NCBI GenBank assembly: GCA_024234215.1
Contig: JACKOQ010000002.1
Coordinates: forward strand, 248,001-312,000
Length of the DNA stretch: 64,000 nucleotides
Origin: Pseudomonadales bacterium
GTDB lineage: Bacteria; Pseudomonadota; Gammaproteobacteria; Pseudomonadales; UBA5862
Direction: 5' to 3'
Shown: positions 32,065-40,692 of the stretch, in pieces
Layout: each line of letters starts with the position of its first letter
Position numbering within the stretch: position 1 is the first letter of the stretch
Made by a program: the position numbers and the translations under genes
Notes under the pieces: model-generated
Seen by the model: the letters and a program-made list of their open reading frames with translations, nothing else
The model's database searches: none
What the model was told of the DNA's origin: nothing

Positions 32065-34710
32065 ATGAACAAAGAGAGCTTCATCATCGCCATTGCCGTC
32101 GCGGCACTCACATTGATGTTCTGGGCCGGCATGAACCGCCCCGACACCGAGCCGGCCTGGCCAAAGACCATCCAGGGCTTCTCCTTTGCGCCGTTCCGCG
32201 CCGATCAGGATCCGACCGATCAGCGTTATCCCAGCATCGAGCAGATTGACGAGGATCTGGCGCTGCTGTCGGGCCGGACCCATGCGGTGCGCACCTACAC
32301 CGTGGAGGGCAGCCTGGGGGAGATTCCCGACCTCGCCAAGGCGCACAAGATCAACGTCACGTTGGGCGGCTGGGTCAGTGGCGATGCCGAGGCGACCCAG
32401 CGTGAGCTGAAACGGCTGATCGACATCGCCAACCGCTCGACCAACGTCGTGCGGCTGATGGTCGGCAACGAATCGCTGCTGCGTGGCGAGGTGAGCATCG
32501 AGCAGTTGACCGCCTACCTGGATCAGGTGCGTGGCCGAACCGACATTCCGATCAGCACCGCCGAACCTTGGCACATCTGGCTGAAGTACCCCGAACTGGC
32601 CGACCATGTCGATTTCATCACCATCCACCTGCTGCCCTACTGGGAGGGCATCGCGCTGGAACATGCCGTCGACTACGTCAAGGAGCAGACCGACAAGATC
32701 AAGGCCGCCTTTCCCAACAAGCCGGTGATCATCGGCGAGGTCGGCTGGCCGAGCAATGGTCGCACCCGGCAGAGCGCGGTGGCCTCGTCAGCCAACGAGG
32801 CGATTTTTCTGCGCCGCTTTCTTGCGCTGGCCAAAGAGGAAAATTACACCTACTACCTGATGGAGGCCTTCGACCAGCCCTGGAAGCATGGCGTCGAGAG
32901 CGGCGTCGGTGCCTACTGGGGGGTCTACAACGTCTGGCGCGAGCCGAAGTTCCCCTTCTCCGAACCGATCGTCGAGATTCCGAACTGGCCGATGCTGGCC
33001 GGCATCTCGATCGTCGTGGCGCTGGTCACCTTCGGCCTGCTGCTGATCGACAGCAGGTTCCTGCGCAGCCGCGGCCGCAGCTTTCTGGCGATCGTCGCCT
33101 ACAGCGCGGCCACCGCGGTGGTCTGGATCATCTATGACTACAGCAACCAGTACCAGACCCTCACCTCGGTGGTGGTAGGCATTCTGCTGGTGCTGGGGAT
33201 GATCGGCGTCATCGTGGTGCTGTTTGCCGAAGCCCACGAATGGGCCGAGGCGCTCTGGCTGCAACAGCATCGTCGGCTGTTCAAGCCGACCGAGGTGGAT
33301 GAGGCGCTGCTGCCGATGGTGTCGATCCATGTGCCGGCCTACAACGAGCCGGCGCCGATGATGATCGAGACGCTGGATGCGCTCGCCAAGCTCGATTATC
33401 CCCGCTTCGAGGTGCTGGTGATCGACAACAACACCAAGGATCCGGCGGTGTGGCAACCGGTCGCCGCCCACTGTGAACAACTGGGCGAGCGGTTCCGCTT
33501 CTTCCACGTCGACCCGCTGGCCGGCTTCAAGGCCGGCGCGCTCAACTATGCACTGCGCGAAACTGCCGCAGAAGCCGAGGTGGTGGCGGTGATCGACAGC
33601 GACTACAAGGTCGACCCGCGCTGGCTGCGCGACCTGGTGCCGCAACTGCTGAAGGAGAAGATCGCCATCGTGCAGGCGCCGCAGGATTACCGCGACGCCC
33701 ACGAGAATGCCTTCAAGGCGATGATCCATGCCGAATACCGTGGCTTCTTCTACATCGGCATGATCACCCGCAACGAACGCAACGCCATCATCCAGCACGG
33801 CACCATGACCATGGTGCGCAAGGATGCGCTGCAACAGGTCGACGGTTGGGCCGAGTGGTGCATCACCGAGGATGCCGAACTGGGACTGCGCATCTTCGAG
33901 CAGGGACTCGAAGCCACCTACATCCCCAAGAGCTATGGCCGCGGCCTGATGCCCGACACCTTCACCGACTTCAAGAAACAGCGTTTTCGCTGGGCCTTCG
34001 GCTCGATTCAGATCATGCGTGGTCACCTGCGCCAACTGCTGCGCGGCGAGGGCAGGCTGACGCCGGGACAGCGTTACCACTTCCTGGCTGGCTGGCTGCC
34101 ATGGATCGCGGATGGCATCAATGTGATCTTCAACCTGGCGGCGCTCGGCTGGTCGGCCGCGATGCTGCTCGCGCCCAGGACCATCGATCCGCCGCTGCTG
34201 ATCTTCTCGGTGCTGCCGCTGACACTGTTCGTGTTCAAGCTCGGCAAGCTGATCTACCTCTACCGCACCCGGGTCGGCACCAGCCTGCGCCAGACGGTCG
34301 CCGCCGCGGTGGCCGGGCTGGCGCTGACCCACACCATCGGCATGGCGGTACTGACCGGTTTCTTCGTCAAGGACAAGCCCTTCTTCCGCACGCCGAAGCA
34401 GGCGGATGCCCAGGCACTGCTGAAGGCGCTGAGCGCCGCACGCGAGGAGAGCCTGATGCTGACCGCGCTGCTGCTGGCCTCCGGCGCGATAATCAGCCAG
34501 TTCGGCACCGAGACCCTCGATCTGCTGGCATGGGCGATCATGCTGCTGATGCAGTCGATTCCCTATGCCTGCTCGCTGCTGCTGTCGCTGATCAGCGCGC
34601 TGCCCAAGCTGCCGGCCGGGCTGATCGGCCAGAGCGACAGCATGCGCGATGCGGCCCAGCAACTGCTGGCGCCACTGCCTGATGCCGGCACCAAGCTGAC
34701 GACCCAGTAA
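32065..34710 (+). CDS. GH17-GT2 fusion: processive beta-glucan synthase
   Basis: The 881-residue protein joins a membrane anchor, a GH17-like domain (35-300; Glu136 in VGNESLLR, Glu225 in IIGEVGWPS), several helices, and a family 2 glycosyltransferase (415-680) with the processive-synthase motifs VPAYNEPAPM, DSD (511-513), TED (601-603) and QRFRW (639-643), ending in membrane helices. This plan matches NdvB-like beta-1,3-glucan synthases. It likely polymerises and remodels a periplasmic or cyclic beta-glucan. The ATG at 32065 (MNKESFIIA) is preferred; a longer open frame from 31951 has a hydrophilic, non-conserved start. Confidence 0.87.
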   Translation: MNKESFIIAIAVAALTLMFWAGMNRPDTEPAWPKTIQGFSFAPFRADQDPTDQRYPSIEQIDEDLALLSGRTHAVRTYTVEGSLGEIPDLAKAHKINVTLGGWVSGDAEATQRELKRLIDIANRSTNVVRLMVGNESLLRGEVSIEQLTAYLDQVRGRTDIPISTAEPWHIWLKYPELADHVDFITIHLLPYWEGIALEHAVDYVKEQTDKIKAAFPNKPVIIGEVGWPSNGRTRQSAVASSANEAIFLRRFLALAKEENYTYYLMEAFDQPWKHGVESGVGAYWGVYNVWREPKFPFSEPIVEIPNWPMLAGISIVVALVTFGLLLIDSRFLRSRGRSFLAIVAYSAATAVVWIIYDYSNQYQTLTSVVVGILLVLGMIGVIVVLFAEAHEWAEALWLQQHRRLFKPTEVDEALLPMVSIHVPAYNEPAPMMIETLDALAKLDYPRFEVLVIDNNTKDPAVWQPVAAHCEQLGERFRFFHVDPLAGFKAGALNYALRETAAEAEVVAVIDSDYKVDPRWLRDLVPQLLKEKIAIVQAPQDYRDAHENAFKAMIHAEYRGFFYIGMITRNERNAIIQHGTMTMVRKDALQQVDGWAEWCITEDAELGLRIFEQGLEATYIPKSYGRGLMPDTFTDFKKQRFRWAFGSIQIMRGHLRQLLRGEGRLTPGQRYHFLAGWLPWIADGINVIFNLAALGWSAAMLLAPRTIDPPLLIFSVLPLTLFVFKLGKLIYLYRTRVGTSLRQTVAAAVAGLALTHTIGMAVLTGFFVKDKPFFRTPKQADAQALLKALSAAREESLMLTALLLASGAIISQFGTETLDLLAWAIMLLMQSIPYACSLLLSLISALPKLPAGLIGQSDSMRDAAQQLLAPLPDAGTKLTTQ

Positions 34711-34765
34711 TCCCTCTCGACGGGGCAGTCAGCCTGCTGGCTGCCCCGTCACATCGGCCCGCGCC

Positions 34766-35578
34766 ATGGCTGAAACGCTCTTCATGATTCACGGCATGTG
34801 GGGCGGCCCCTGGTACTGGGCCGGCTATCGGCGGCTGTTCGAGGCCGCCGGTCATCGCACCTTCGCCGCAACCCTGCCGTTCCACGACATCGCACCGGGC
34901 CAGCCGCCCGACCCGAGACTCGGCTGCGCCAGCCTGCTCGACTATGCCGATGCGCTGGCGCGGCAGATCGGCGAGTTGGAGCAGAAACCGGTTCTGATCG
35001 GCCATTCGATGGGCGGCCTGCTGGCGCAGATGCTGGCCAGTCGCGGACTGGCCAGGGCGGTGGTGCTGCTGGCGCCGGCCTCTCCGGCCGGCATCCTCGC
35101 CCTCTCCCCTTCGGTGATCAGGAGCTTCTGGCGCATTGCCACCCGCTGGGGCTTCTGGCAGCGGCCGACACGGCAGGGCTTCGACGAGGCCGTCTACTCG
35201 ATGCTGCACCGGCTGCCACCGACGCTGCAACGTGAAACCTATGACCGCTTCGTCCACGAATCGGGCCGGGCGACCTTCGAGATCGGCCTGTGGCCGCTCG
35301 ATCTGCGCCACGCCTCACGGCTGGATGCATCCCGCATCGACTGCCCGATGCTGATCATTGCCGGCCGTGAGGACCGCATCACCCCAGTCCGTGTGGTGCG
35401 ACAGGTCGCACAGCGGTACCGGCGGGTGGCCACCTATCTGGAGTTGCCGAACCATGCCCACTGGCTGGTGGCTGAACCGGGCTGGGAGCAGATCGTGGCG
35501 GCCATCGACCACTGGCTGCACGCTGTGGGTCCGGCGCATCGAACCATTTCACTCATCTCCGCCGGGGCAGCGACCTGA
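34766..35578 (+). CDS. Alpha/beta hydrolase
   Basis: The 270-residue protein has an alpha/beta hydrolase fold: oxyanion motif HGMWGGPWYW, nucleophile elbow GHSMGG (Ser81), Asp in GREDRITP and His in NHAHWLV. The substrate is unknown; candidates are esters or lipids. It lies after the glucan synthase with a 55-base gap and overlaps the LEA-like gene by 26 bp in convergent orientation. It is not a clear BioH (which has a GWSLGG elbow). Confidence 0.85.
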   Translation: MAETLFMIHGMWGGPWYWAGYRRLFEAAGHRTFAATLPFHDIAPGQPPDPRLGCASLLDYADALARQIGELEQKPVLIGHSMGGLLAQMLASRGLARAVVLLAPASPAGILALSPSVIRSFWRIATRWGFWQRPTRQGFDEAVYSMLHRLPPTLQRETYDRFVHESGRATFEIGLWPLDLRHASRLDASRIDCPMLIIAGREDRITPVRVVRQVAQRYRRVATYLELPNHAHWLVAEPGWEQIVAAIDHWLHAVGPAHRTISLISAGAAT

Positions 35579-36047
35579 GGTCGGGCAGCGAGAGCGAACC
35601 CTCCTGCCGGAAATCGACACCGAGATGGCCGCGGGTCAGCGTCAGCCGCCCGTTCAGTCGATAACGAACCGACGACTGCCCACGCAGCGCCATGCGCGAG
35701 AGCTGCGTCAGCAGCTGGGTGGAGCGGACGCGGGCGCGCAGCTCGATCTCACTGTCGCCGAGCGCCGGCAGCGTCACCGCCTCGGCGCTGCCACCCTCGG
35801 CAAAGAGCTGGTCGTTCAGCTCGACACGGTAGGTCAGCTCGCGGATCGGCACCGGATAGTCGTTGGGATTGTGCAGCCACAGCCGGAACAGCAGCACCTG
35901 CTCGGCCAGCGCCAGCGATTCGATGTGAATGCTGGAGATGAAGACCTCCGGCGGCTTCGGTTTGCTGAACAGCAGGCTGCACCCCGCAATGCCGCAGAGC
36001 AGTGCCAACAGCAGCAGTGCCATGAACCGCCGAACGATCAACTTCAT
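35553..36047 (-). CDS. LEA type 2 / WHy-domain lipoprotein
   Basis: The 164-residue product starts MKLIVRRFMALLLLALLCGIAGC, a lipoprotein signal with lipobox IAGC, and continues with a beta-rich LEA14/WHy domain (VFISSIHIESLALAEQVLLFRLWLHNPNDYPVPIRELTYRVELN). LEA14-like proteins are linked to desiccation or stress protection. The exact start is uncertain because GGGAGG abuts the ATG at 36047; a longer open frame to 36158 is unlikely. Confidence 0.8.
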   Translation of the reverse strand: MKLIVRRFMALLLLALLCGIAGCSLLFSKPKPPEVFISSIHIESLALAEQVLLFRLWLHNPNDYPVPIRELTYRVELNDQLFAEGGSAEAVTLPALGDSEIELRARVRSTQLLTQLSRMALRGQSSVRYRLNGRLTLTRGHLGVDFRQEGSLSLPDLRSLPRRR

Positions 36048-36217
36048 CCTCCCCGCTACACCAGGCGACAGCATCCACAGTGACACATCCACTTTCGACT
36101 CTGTTGCCATCATACCCCAGCACCGTTTCAGAGCCGTTGCGCCACGCCATTCAACCATTGCAATGGTGATGATTTGGACCTATTTTTGACCGCCACCCAC
36201 AGCCTGGAGAGATCGGG

Positions 36218-36478
36218 ATGCCCACCTACGATTACATCTGCGACAGCAACGGCCAAGTCGTCGAGGTCAAACACGCCATGTCGAGCGAAGTGCACTCATG
36301 GGGTGAGCTGTGCGAACTGGCCGCCATCGATGCACAAGGCACTCCGCTCGATGCACCGGTGCGCCGACTGGCCACCGGCGGTCAGGTGATGAGCGGTCGC
36401 AGCAGTGCCAAGGCCGAACCAGCGGCTGCGGTGCCAGCAGCCACCGGCCACCGCTGCGCCGCCGGCTGCTGGCACTGA
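36218..36478 (+). CDS. FmdB-like zinc-ribbon family protein with few Cys
   Basis: This 86-residue protein starts MPTYDYICDSNGQVVEVKHAM, like the FmdB/zinc-ribbon family (MPxYxYxC..CG), and has SSEVHSWGELCELAAID and VRRLATGGQVMS, typical of a conserved gammaproteobacterial version. Only Cys8 of the first CxxC is kept; further Cys lie at 32 and near the C-terminus (CAAGCWH). Function unknown. A ribosome site GGAGAGATCGGG precedes the ATG. Confidence 0.7.
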   Translation: MPTYDYICDSNGQVVEVKHAMSSEVHSWGELCELAAIDAQGTPLDAPVRRLATGGQVMSGRSSAKAEPAAAVPAATGHRCAAGCWH

Positions 36479-36491
36479 GACTCGACCCCAA

Positions 36492-36512
36492 GGGGAGAAC
36501 CGGTTTCTCCCC
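36492..36512 (+). terminator. Hairpin after the zinc-ribbon gene
   Basis: GGGGAGAA (36492-36499) pairs with TTCTCCCC (36505-36512) over a five-base loop, 13 bases after the stop. No T-run follows. The rest of 36513-36664 shows nothing I can name. Confidence 0.4.
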
Positions 36513-36664
36513 GACCAGGCGCCATGCCAAAGAGGCCAGGTTTCCACACCCAGGTCGACAGGGCTGACGAACTCTTCGCCACTGTGCGGATTCGATAGAC
36601 CGATGCGGAGCCGGGGTCCCCGGCGGCCCCACCCTGCCCATCGGCAGCGGCAACAGGAACACTC

Positions 36665-37909
36665 ATGTTTTACGGCTGGATACTGCTGGCGGCACTGTCG
36701 CTGATCTATTTTCTTTCGCTCGGATCGATCTATTACGGCTTTTCGGTGGTCATCCCCGAAGTGGTTGCCAGCATGGGCTGGAGCCGCACCGAGGTGAGCG
36801 CGGGCTTTTCGATCATCAACCTGATGCTGGGTTGCGCCCCCTTTGTGGCGGACTGGCTGATCCGTCGCCGCGGCAGCCGCTTCTGCATCGCCCTCGGCGG
36901 AGCAGTGGCGGCCGTGGGTGCGGCCGTGGTCTACCTGTGCAGTTCGCTGCCGCTGTTCTACCTCGGCACCGCCGTGCTGGGCCTTGGCATGACGATACAG
37001 ACCGTGCTGCCGGGCACCCAGTTGCTGACCCGCTGGTTCAGCCGGCGTCGGGCGCTGGCGATGGGCGTCTTCATGGCGGCGTCGGGTCTGGGCGGCTTCG
37101 TCGCGGCGCCCAGCTTTGCCTGGATCATCGCCGCCAGCCACAACTGGCGGCTGGTGTTCGTCGCCATGGCGCTCTGCACACTGGCTGCCTCGCTGCTGGC
37201 ACTGGTTTCGGTGAAGGAATCACCCGAGGAGGTCGGCGAAGTGCCCGATGGCCGCAAGGCCACCCAGGCCAATGCGGCAGCGACCACGGTGAAGCGCAGC
37301 CGTGTCCACCAGACCCAATATCCCTGGACCTTTCGCGAGGCGCTGCGCACCTACCCATTCTGGGCCATCGTGATCAGCGGCGCCTTTGTGGTGATCGGCA
37401 ACACCATCGTCAACAGCCAGGCGATGCTGCATCTGCAGGATCAGGGGCTTTCGATCGTGCTGAGCGCCACCGTGCTCGGCCTGATCGGGCTGTTCAACAC
37501 CGGCGGACGGCTGCTCACCGGGGTGCTGGGCGACCGCTACGACCCCCGCTATCTGCTCGGTGCCGGCCTGCTGGTGCAACTGCTTGGCATCGTGGTGCTC
37601 GACCAGACCACCCAGCCCTGGATCGCCTACCTGTTCGCAGTGCTGTTCGGCATCGGCTATGGGATGGCCTCGGTGGCGAGCTTTCCGCTGATCGCCAACT
37701 ACTTTGGCGCCAGCAGCTATGCCCGGCTGTTTTCGGTGCGCAGCCTGGTGGCCACGGCGCTGGGGGCGGTCGGACCGGTGGCTGCGGCCATGGCGCATGA
37801 CAGCCTGCACAGCTATCGGCCGGTCTTTCTCGGCTTTGCCGCCATCGCGCTGCTGATGGTGGTGATGGCCATCACGATGCGGCCACCGTTGCCGCCGACA
37901 GCGGACTGA
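36665..37909 (+). CDS. MFS transporter (OFA/monocarboxylate-like)
   Basis: The 414-residue protein has about 12 hydrophobic segments with the MFS loop features (RRGSRF after helix 2; LTGVLGDRYDPRYLLG after helix 8). N-terminal MFYGWILLAALSLIYFLSLGSIYYGFSVVIPEV resembles the oxalate/formate and monocarboxylate transporter branch. Substrate is unknown. AGGAAC lies six bases before the ATG. The gene is convergent with the GNAT gene. Confidence 0.85.
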   Translation: MFYGWILLAALSLIYFLSLGSIYYGFSVVIPEVVASMGWSRTEVSAGFSIINLMLGCAPFVADWLIRRRGSRFCIALGGAVAAVGAAVVYLCSSLPLFYLGTAVLGLGMTIQTVLPGTQLLTRWFSRRRALAMGVFMAASGLGGFVAAPSFAWIIAASHNWRLVFVAMALCTLAASLLALVSVKESPEEVGEVPDGRKATQANAAATTVKRSRVHQTQYPWTFREALRTYPFWAIVISGAFVVIGNTIVNSQAMLHLQDQGLSIVLSATVLGLIGLFNTGGRLLTGVLGDRYDPRYLLGAGLLVQLLGIVVLDQTTQPWIAYLFAVLFGIGYGMASVASFPLIANYFGASSYARLFSVRSLVATALGAVGPVAAAMAHDSLHSYRPVFLGFAAIALLMVVMAITMRPPLPPTAD

Positions 37910-37924
37910 GCTCTGCGACGACGC

Positions 37925-39061
37925 TCAGTCACCCTGCCGGAACGGCAGCAGCGTCGCGGCCTGCTGGCGGTAGCGGTCGATGCCGAGCGCCTCTTCGGCG
38001 ACGAAGTCGGCGATCGCCCGGCGAAAACGGCCATCGGCGATCCAGTGCAGCGAATGGGTTTCGACCGGGGCAAAGCCGCGCTGAATCTTGTGTTCGCCCT
38101 GGGTGCCCGGGTCGAATCGCTTCAACCCGCGCTCGATGCAGAACTCGATGCCCTGGTAGTAGCAGGCCTCGAAGTGCAGTTGATCATGCTGCTCGAGCGC
38201 GCCCCAGTGGCGTCCGTAGAGCGTCTCGTCGTCATGCAGACTGAGCGCGGCCGCCACCACCTCTGCCTCGCGGCGCGCCACCACCAGCAGCAGTGATTCG
38301 CCCATCTGTTGCGCCAGACGCAGAAAGAAGTCGAGGTTGAGGTAGCCGCGCTGGCCACGCTGCCGGTAGGTCGACTGGTAGCAGGCGTAAAAGCGCTGCC
38401 AGAGCGCCTCGCTGACCTGGTCGCCGGTCAGCCGCTCCAGGCGCAGCCCCTGCTCTTCGACCAGACGCCGCTCGCGCCGCACCGCCTTGCGCTTGCGCGA
38501 GTTGAAGCCGTCGAGAAAATCGGCGAAGTCGCGAAACCCCGGGTTGTGCCAGTGAAACTGGCAGCCCTTGCGCAGCAGATGGCCCTGATCGAGCCAGTGC
38601 GGCAGTTGTGCCGGTTCGAAGAAGAGCCCATGCCATGACGAGGCGCCCAGACGTTCGGCCAGGTTGTGCAGGGTCATCGACACCCGTCCGATCGCCTCGG
38701 CGCTGTCGAGGCCGTCGGCCAGCCGCAACCGCGGTCCGCTGGCCGGTGTGAACGGGATCGCCGTCACCAGTTTGGGATAGTAGTCGAGACCATGGCGGCG
38801 GTAGGCATCGGCCCAGCTCCAGTCGAAGACATACTCGCCATAGGAGTGGCTCTTGAGATAGAGCGGCATCAGCCCGAGCAGACGCTCCTGCTCCCACAGT
38901 GTCAGGTGCAGCGGCTGCCAGCCGGTCTCGACACTGACCGCGCCACTGGCCTCCAGTGCCTGCAGAAACGGGTGGCGCAAAAAGGGATAGTCGCGGCCGA
39001 CCACTGCATCCCACCGCGCTGGATCGATCTCGTCGATCCGGTGGCTGAGGCGAACTTCCAC
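37925..39061 (-). CDS. GNAT family N-acetyltransferase (DUF482/COG3146)
   Basis: The 378-residue protein matches the COG3146 family: LRHPFLQALEASGAVSVETGWQPLHL, MPLYLKSHSYGEYVFDWSWADAY, KLVTAIPFTPASGPRL and RFDPGTQGEHKIQRGFAPVETHSLHWI. The family has a tandem GNAT/FemAB-like fold; activity is unknown. The start is GTG at 39061 with GGAGG four bases upstream; an overlapping ATG is in the wrong frame. It follows ubiA with an 10-base gap on the same strand. Confidence 0.88.
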   Translation of the reverse strand: MEVRLSHRIDEIDPARWDAVVGRDYPFLRHPFLQALEASGAVSVETGWQPLHLTLWEQERLLGLMPLYLKSHSYGEYVFDWSWADAYRRHGLDYYPKLVTAIPFTPASGPRLRLADGLDSAEAIGRVSMTLHNLAERLGASSWHGLFFEPAQLPHWLDQGHLLRKGCQFHWHNPGFRDFADFLDGFNSRKRKAVRRERRLVEEQGLRLERLTGDQVSEALWQRFYACYQSTYRQRGQRGYLNLDFFLRLAQQMGESLLLVVARREAEVVAAALSLHDDETLYGRHWGALEQHDQLHFEACYYQGIEFCIERGLKRFDPGTQGEHKIQRGFAPVETHSLHWIADGRFRRAIADFVAEEALGIDRYRQQAATLLPFRQGD

Positions 39062-39071
39062 ATGACCTCCG

Positions 39072-39938
39072 TCAGCGCAGCAGTTGATCGAGCACGATGC
39101 CGACGAACAGCACGGCACCGACCCACTGATTGTGCAGAAAAGCGGCCAGACAGGCGGCGGGTGCCCGATCGCGGATCAACCACTGCTGATGACCGAACAG
39201 CAGGGCGGCCGCCACCACCGCCAGCGCATAGCAGAGGCCCAGATCGAAGTTGACACCGATCAGCGCCCAGCCGAGCAGACTCAGCAGTTGCAGCAGGGCG
39301 ACCATCGCCCGGTCGGCACTGCCGAACAGGATCGCGGTCGATTTGATGCCGATCTTCAGGTCATCCTCCCGGTCAACCATTGCATAGAGGGTGTCGTAAG
39401 CGACGGTCCAGAGCAGGGTGGTCAGATAGATCAGCCAGGCCGTGGCCGGCACCCGCTCCTGCACCGCGGCAAAGACCATCGGCACCCCCCAGGCAAAGGC
39501 CGCCCCCAGCACCAGTTGCGGCAGGTGGGTGTGGCGCTTCATGAAGGGGTAGAGCGCGGCCAGCAGCAGCGCGCCAATGGCGAGCAGCATCGTCAGCCGG
39601 TTGGTCAGCAGCACCAGCAGCAGCGCCAGCAGCAGCAGGCCCAGGCCATAGCCGAGCGCATCGCGGCTGCTGGCGAGGCCGGTGACCAGCGGTCGCTGCC
39701 GGGTGCGGGCCACATGGCCGTCAAGGTCGCGGTCAGCCCAGTCGTTGATGATGCAGCCCAGCGAACGCATCACCACCGTCCCCAGCGTGAAGACCAGCAG
39801 GTGGCGCCAGCCCGGCCAGCCATCCGCCGCCAGCCACAACGCCCAGGCGACCGGCCACAGCAGCAGATAGATGCCGATCGGACGATCGAGTCGGGTCAAC
39901 TGAATGAAAGCGTGCAGAGGTCGACGGCGCGGGAACAT
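39072..39938 (-). CDS. ubiA: UbiA, 4-hydroxybenzoate polyprenyltransferase
   Basis: UbiA attaches the polyprenyl tail to 4-hydroxybenzoate. The roughly 288-residue membrane protein has DRPIGIYLLLWPVAWALW, the first Asp motif INDWADRDLDGHVARTRQRPL, PFMKRHTHLPQLVLG, the second Asp motif YDTLYAMVDREDDLKIGIKSTAILFG, and about eight hydrophobic helices. ATGs at 39956 and 39947 are possible, but the likely -10 at 39971-39966 favours the one at 39938. No ubiC is adjacent. Confidence 0.96.
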   Translation of the reverse strand: MFPRRRPLHAFIQLTRLDRPIGIYLLLWPVAWALWLAADGWPGWRHLLVFTLGTVVMRSLGCIINDWADRDLDGHVARTRQRPLVTGLASSRDALGYGLGLLLLALLLVLLTNRLTMLLAIGALLLAALYPFMKRHTHLPQLVLGAAFAWGVPMVFAAVQERVPATAWLIYLTTLLWTVAYDTLYAMVDREDDLKIGIKSTAILFGSADRAMVALLQLLSLLGWALIGVNFDLGLCYALAVVAAALLFGHQQWLIRDRAPAACLAAFLHNQWVGAVLFVGIVLDQLLR

Positions 39939-39965
39939 GAAGAGCATCCAGACCACAATCGGGCG

Positions 39966-39993
39966 ATTCTACCGCCACCGCGGTTTGGGTCAC
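39966..39993 (-). promoter_or_regulatory. Candidate ubiA promoter
   Basis: On the minus strand GTGACC (39993-39988) and TAGAAT (39971-39966) are 16 bases apart; four and five of six match the consensus. The -10 lies 28 bases upstream of the chosen ubiA ATG. Confidence 0.42.
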
Positions 39994-40071
39994 GCCTTTC
40001 TGTTGCGCCGGCCGCACATTCCACTGCCTGCATCAGGCGAAGCAACGACTGCACCACCGCCGGGGATCGGC

Positions 40072-40077
40072 TAGAAT
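40072..40077 (+). promoter_or_regulatory. Candidate -10 for rubredoxin
   Basis: TAGAAT lies 86 bases upstream of the rubredoxin ATG, facing right; the -35 is poor. This region and the leftward ubiA promoter share the 225-bp divergent gap. Confidence 0.3.
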
Positions 40078-40163
40078 GTCGGCCGCTCTGGCGCCTTGCC
40101 ATTGCCGCGCAGCGCCAACCGTTATCAGCAGAGCCACCGAACCACCTGCATGGGACTCCGCCA

Positions 40164-40337
40164 ATGAGTGACTGGAAGAAGTATGAGTGCATCGTCTGCG
40201 GATGGGTGTATGACGAAGCCTTGGGGTGCCCCGAAGAGGGCATCGAACCCGGCACCCGCTGGGAGGATGTGCCCGAGGATTTCATCTGCCCACTCTGCGC
40301 GGTGGGCAAGGAGATGTTCGAGATGGTCGAGTTCTGA
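40164..40337 (+). CDS. Rubredoxin
   Basis: The 57-residue electron carrier has the two iron-binding loops of rubredoxin: YECIVCGWVYDEALG and FICPLCAVGKEMFE. The second loop reads CPLCA rather than the usual CPxCG. WEDVPEDFICP is a strong family signature. It is likely a small redox partner of an alkane- or peroxide-related enzyme not in this window. Confidence 0.95.
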   Translation: MSDWKKYECIVCGWVYDEALGCPEEGIEPGTRWEDVPEDFICPLCAVGKEMFEMVEF

Positions 40338-40386
40338 ATTCGTTGCTGCCCGCCCGACCTTCGGAAACTGTCAGGCCACGCACCCG

Positions 40387-40668
40387 GTGACGAAGAGCGA
40401 ACTGATCCGCGAGGTGGCCGAGCGCATCGACATGAGTCCCGAGCGCACGGCCTGCGTGATCGATGCGATTCTCGATCAGATCACCCGGGCATTGCAGCGG
40501 GGTGAATCGGTGACGCTGACCGGCTTCGGCAGCTTCACTCCGCGCCGGCGCAACGCCCGCACTGGACGCAATCCACGCACCGGCGCCGCGCTGGAGATAC
40601 CGGCACACACCACCGTGCTGTTCCGTCCGGGCAAACAGTTGAAGGCGTGGATGGCCGGAAACGGGTAG
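40387..40668 (+). CDS. HU/IHF family DNA-binding protein
   Basis: The 93-residue protein begins at GTG (no in-frame ATG near) with TKSELIREVAERIDMS and carries the HU signature LTGFGSFTPRRRNARTGRNPRTGAALEIPAHTT split over the beta arm, then VLFRPGKQLKAW. The Arg-rich arm and length fit the HU/IHF fold, which binds and bends DNA. It is the second gene after rubredoxin (49-base gap) and convergent with the HDOD gene. Confidence 0.85.
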   Translation: MTKSELIREVAERIDMSPERTACVIDAILDQITRALQRGESVTLTGFGSFTPRRRNARTGRNPRTGAALEIPAHTTVLFRPGKQLKAWMAGNG

Positions 40669-40692
40669 ACCGCTCCTCCGCAAGCCTGCCGC

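Noticed and set aside
34766..35578. BioH candidate
   Set aside because: The elbow is GHSMGG, not the GWSLGG of BioH, and it is far from the bio operon; only a generic alpha/beta hydrolase call is supported.
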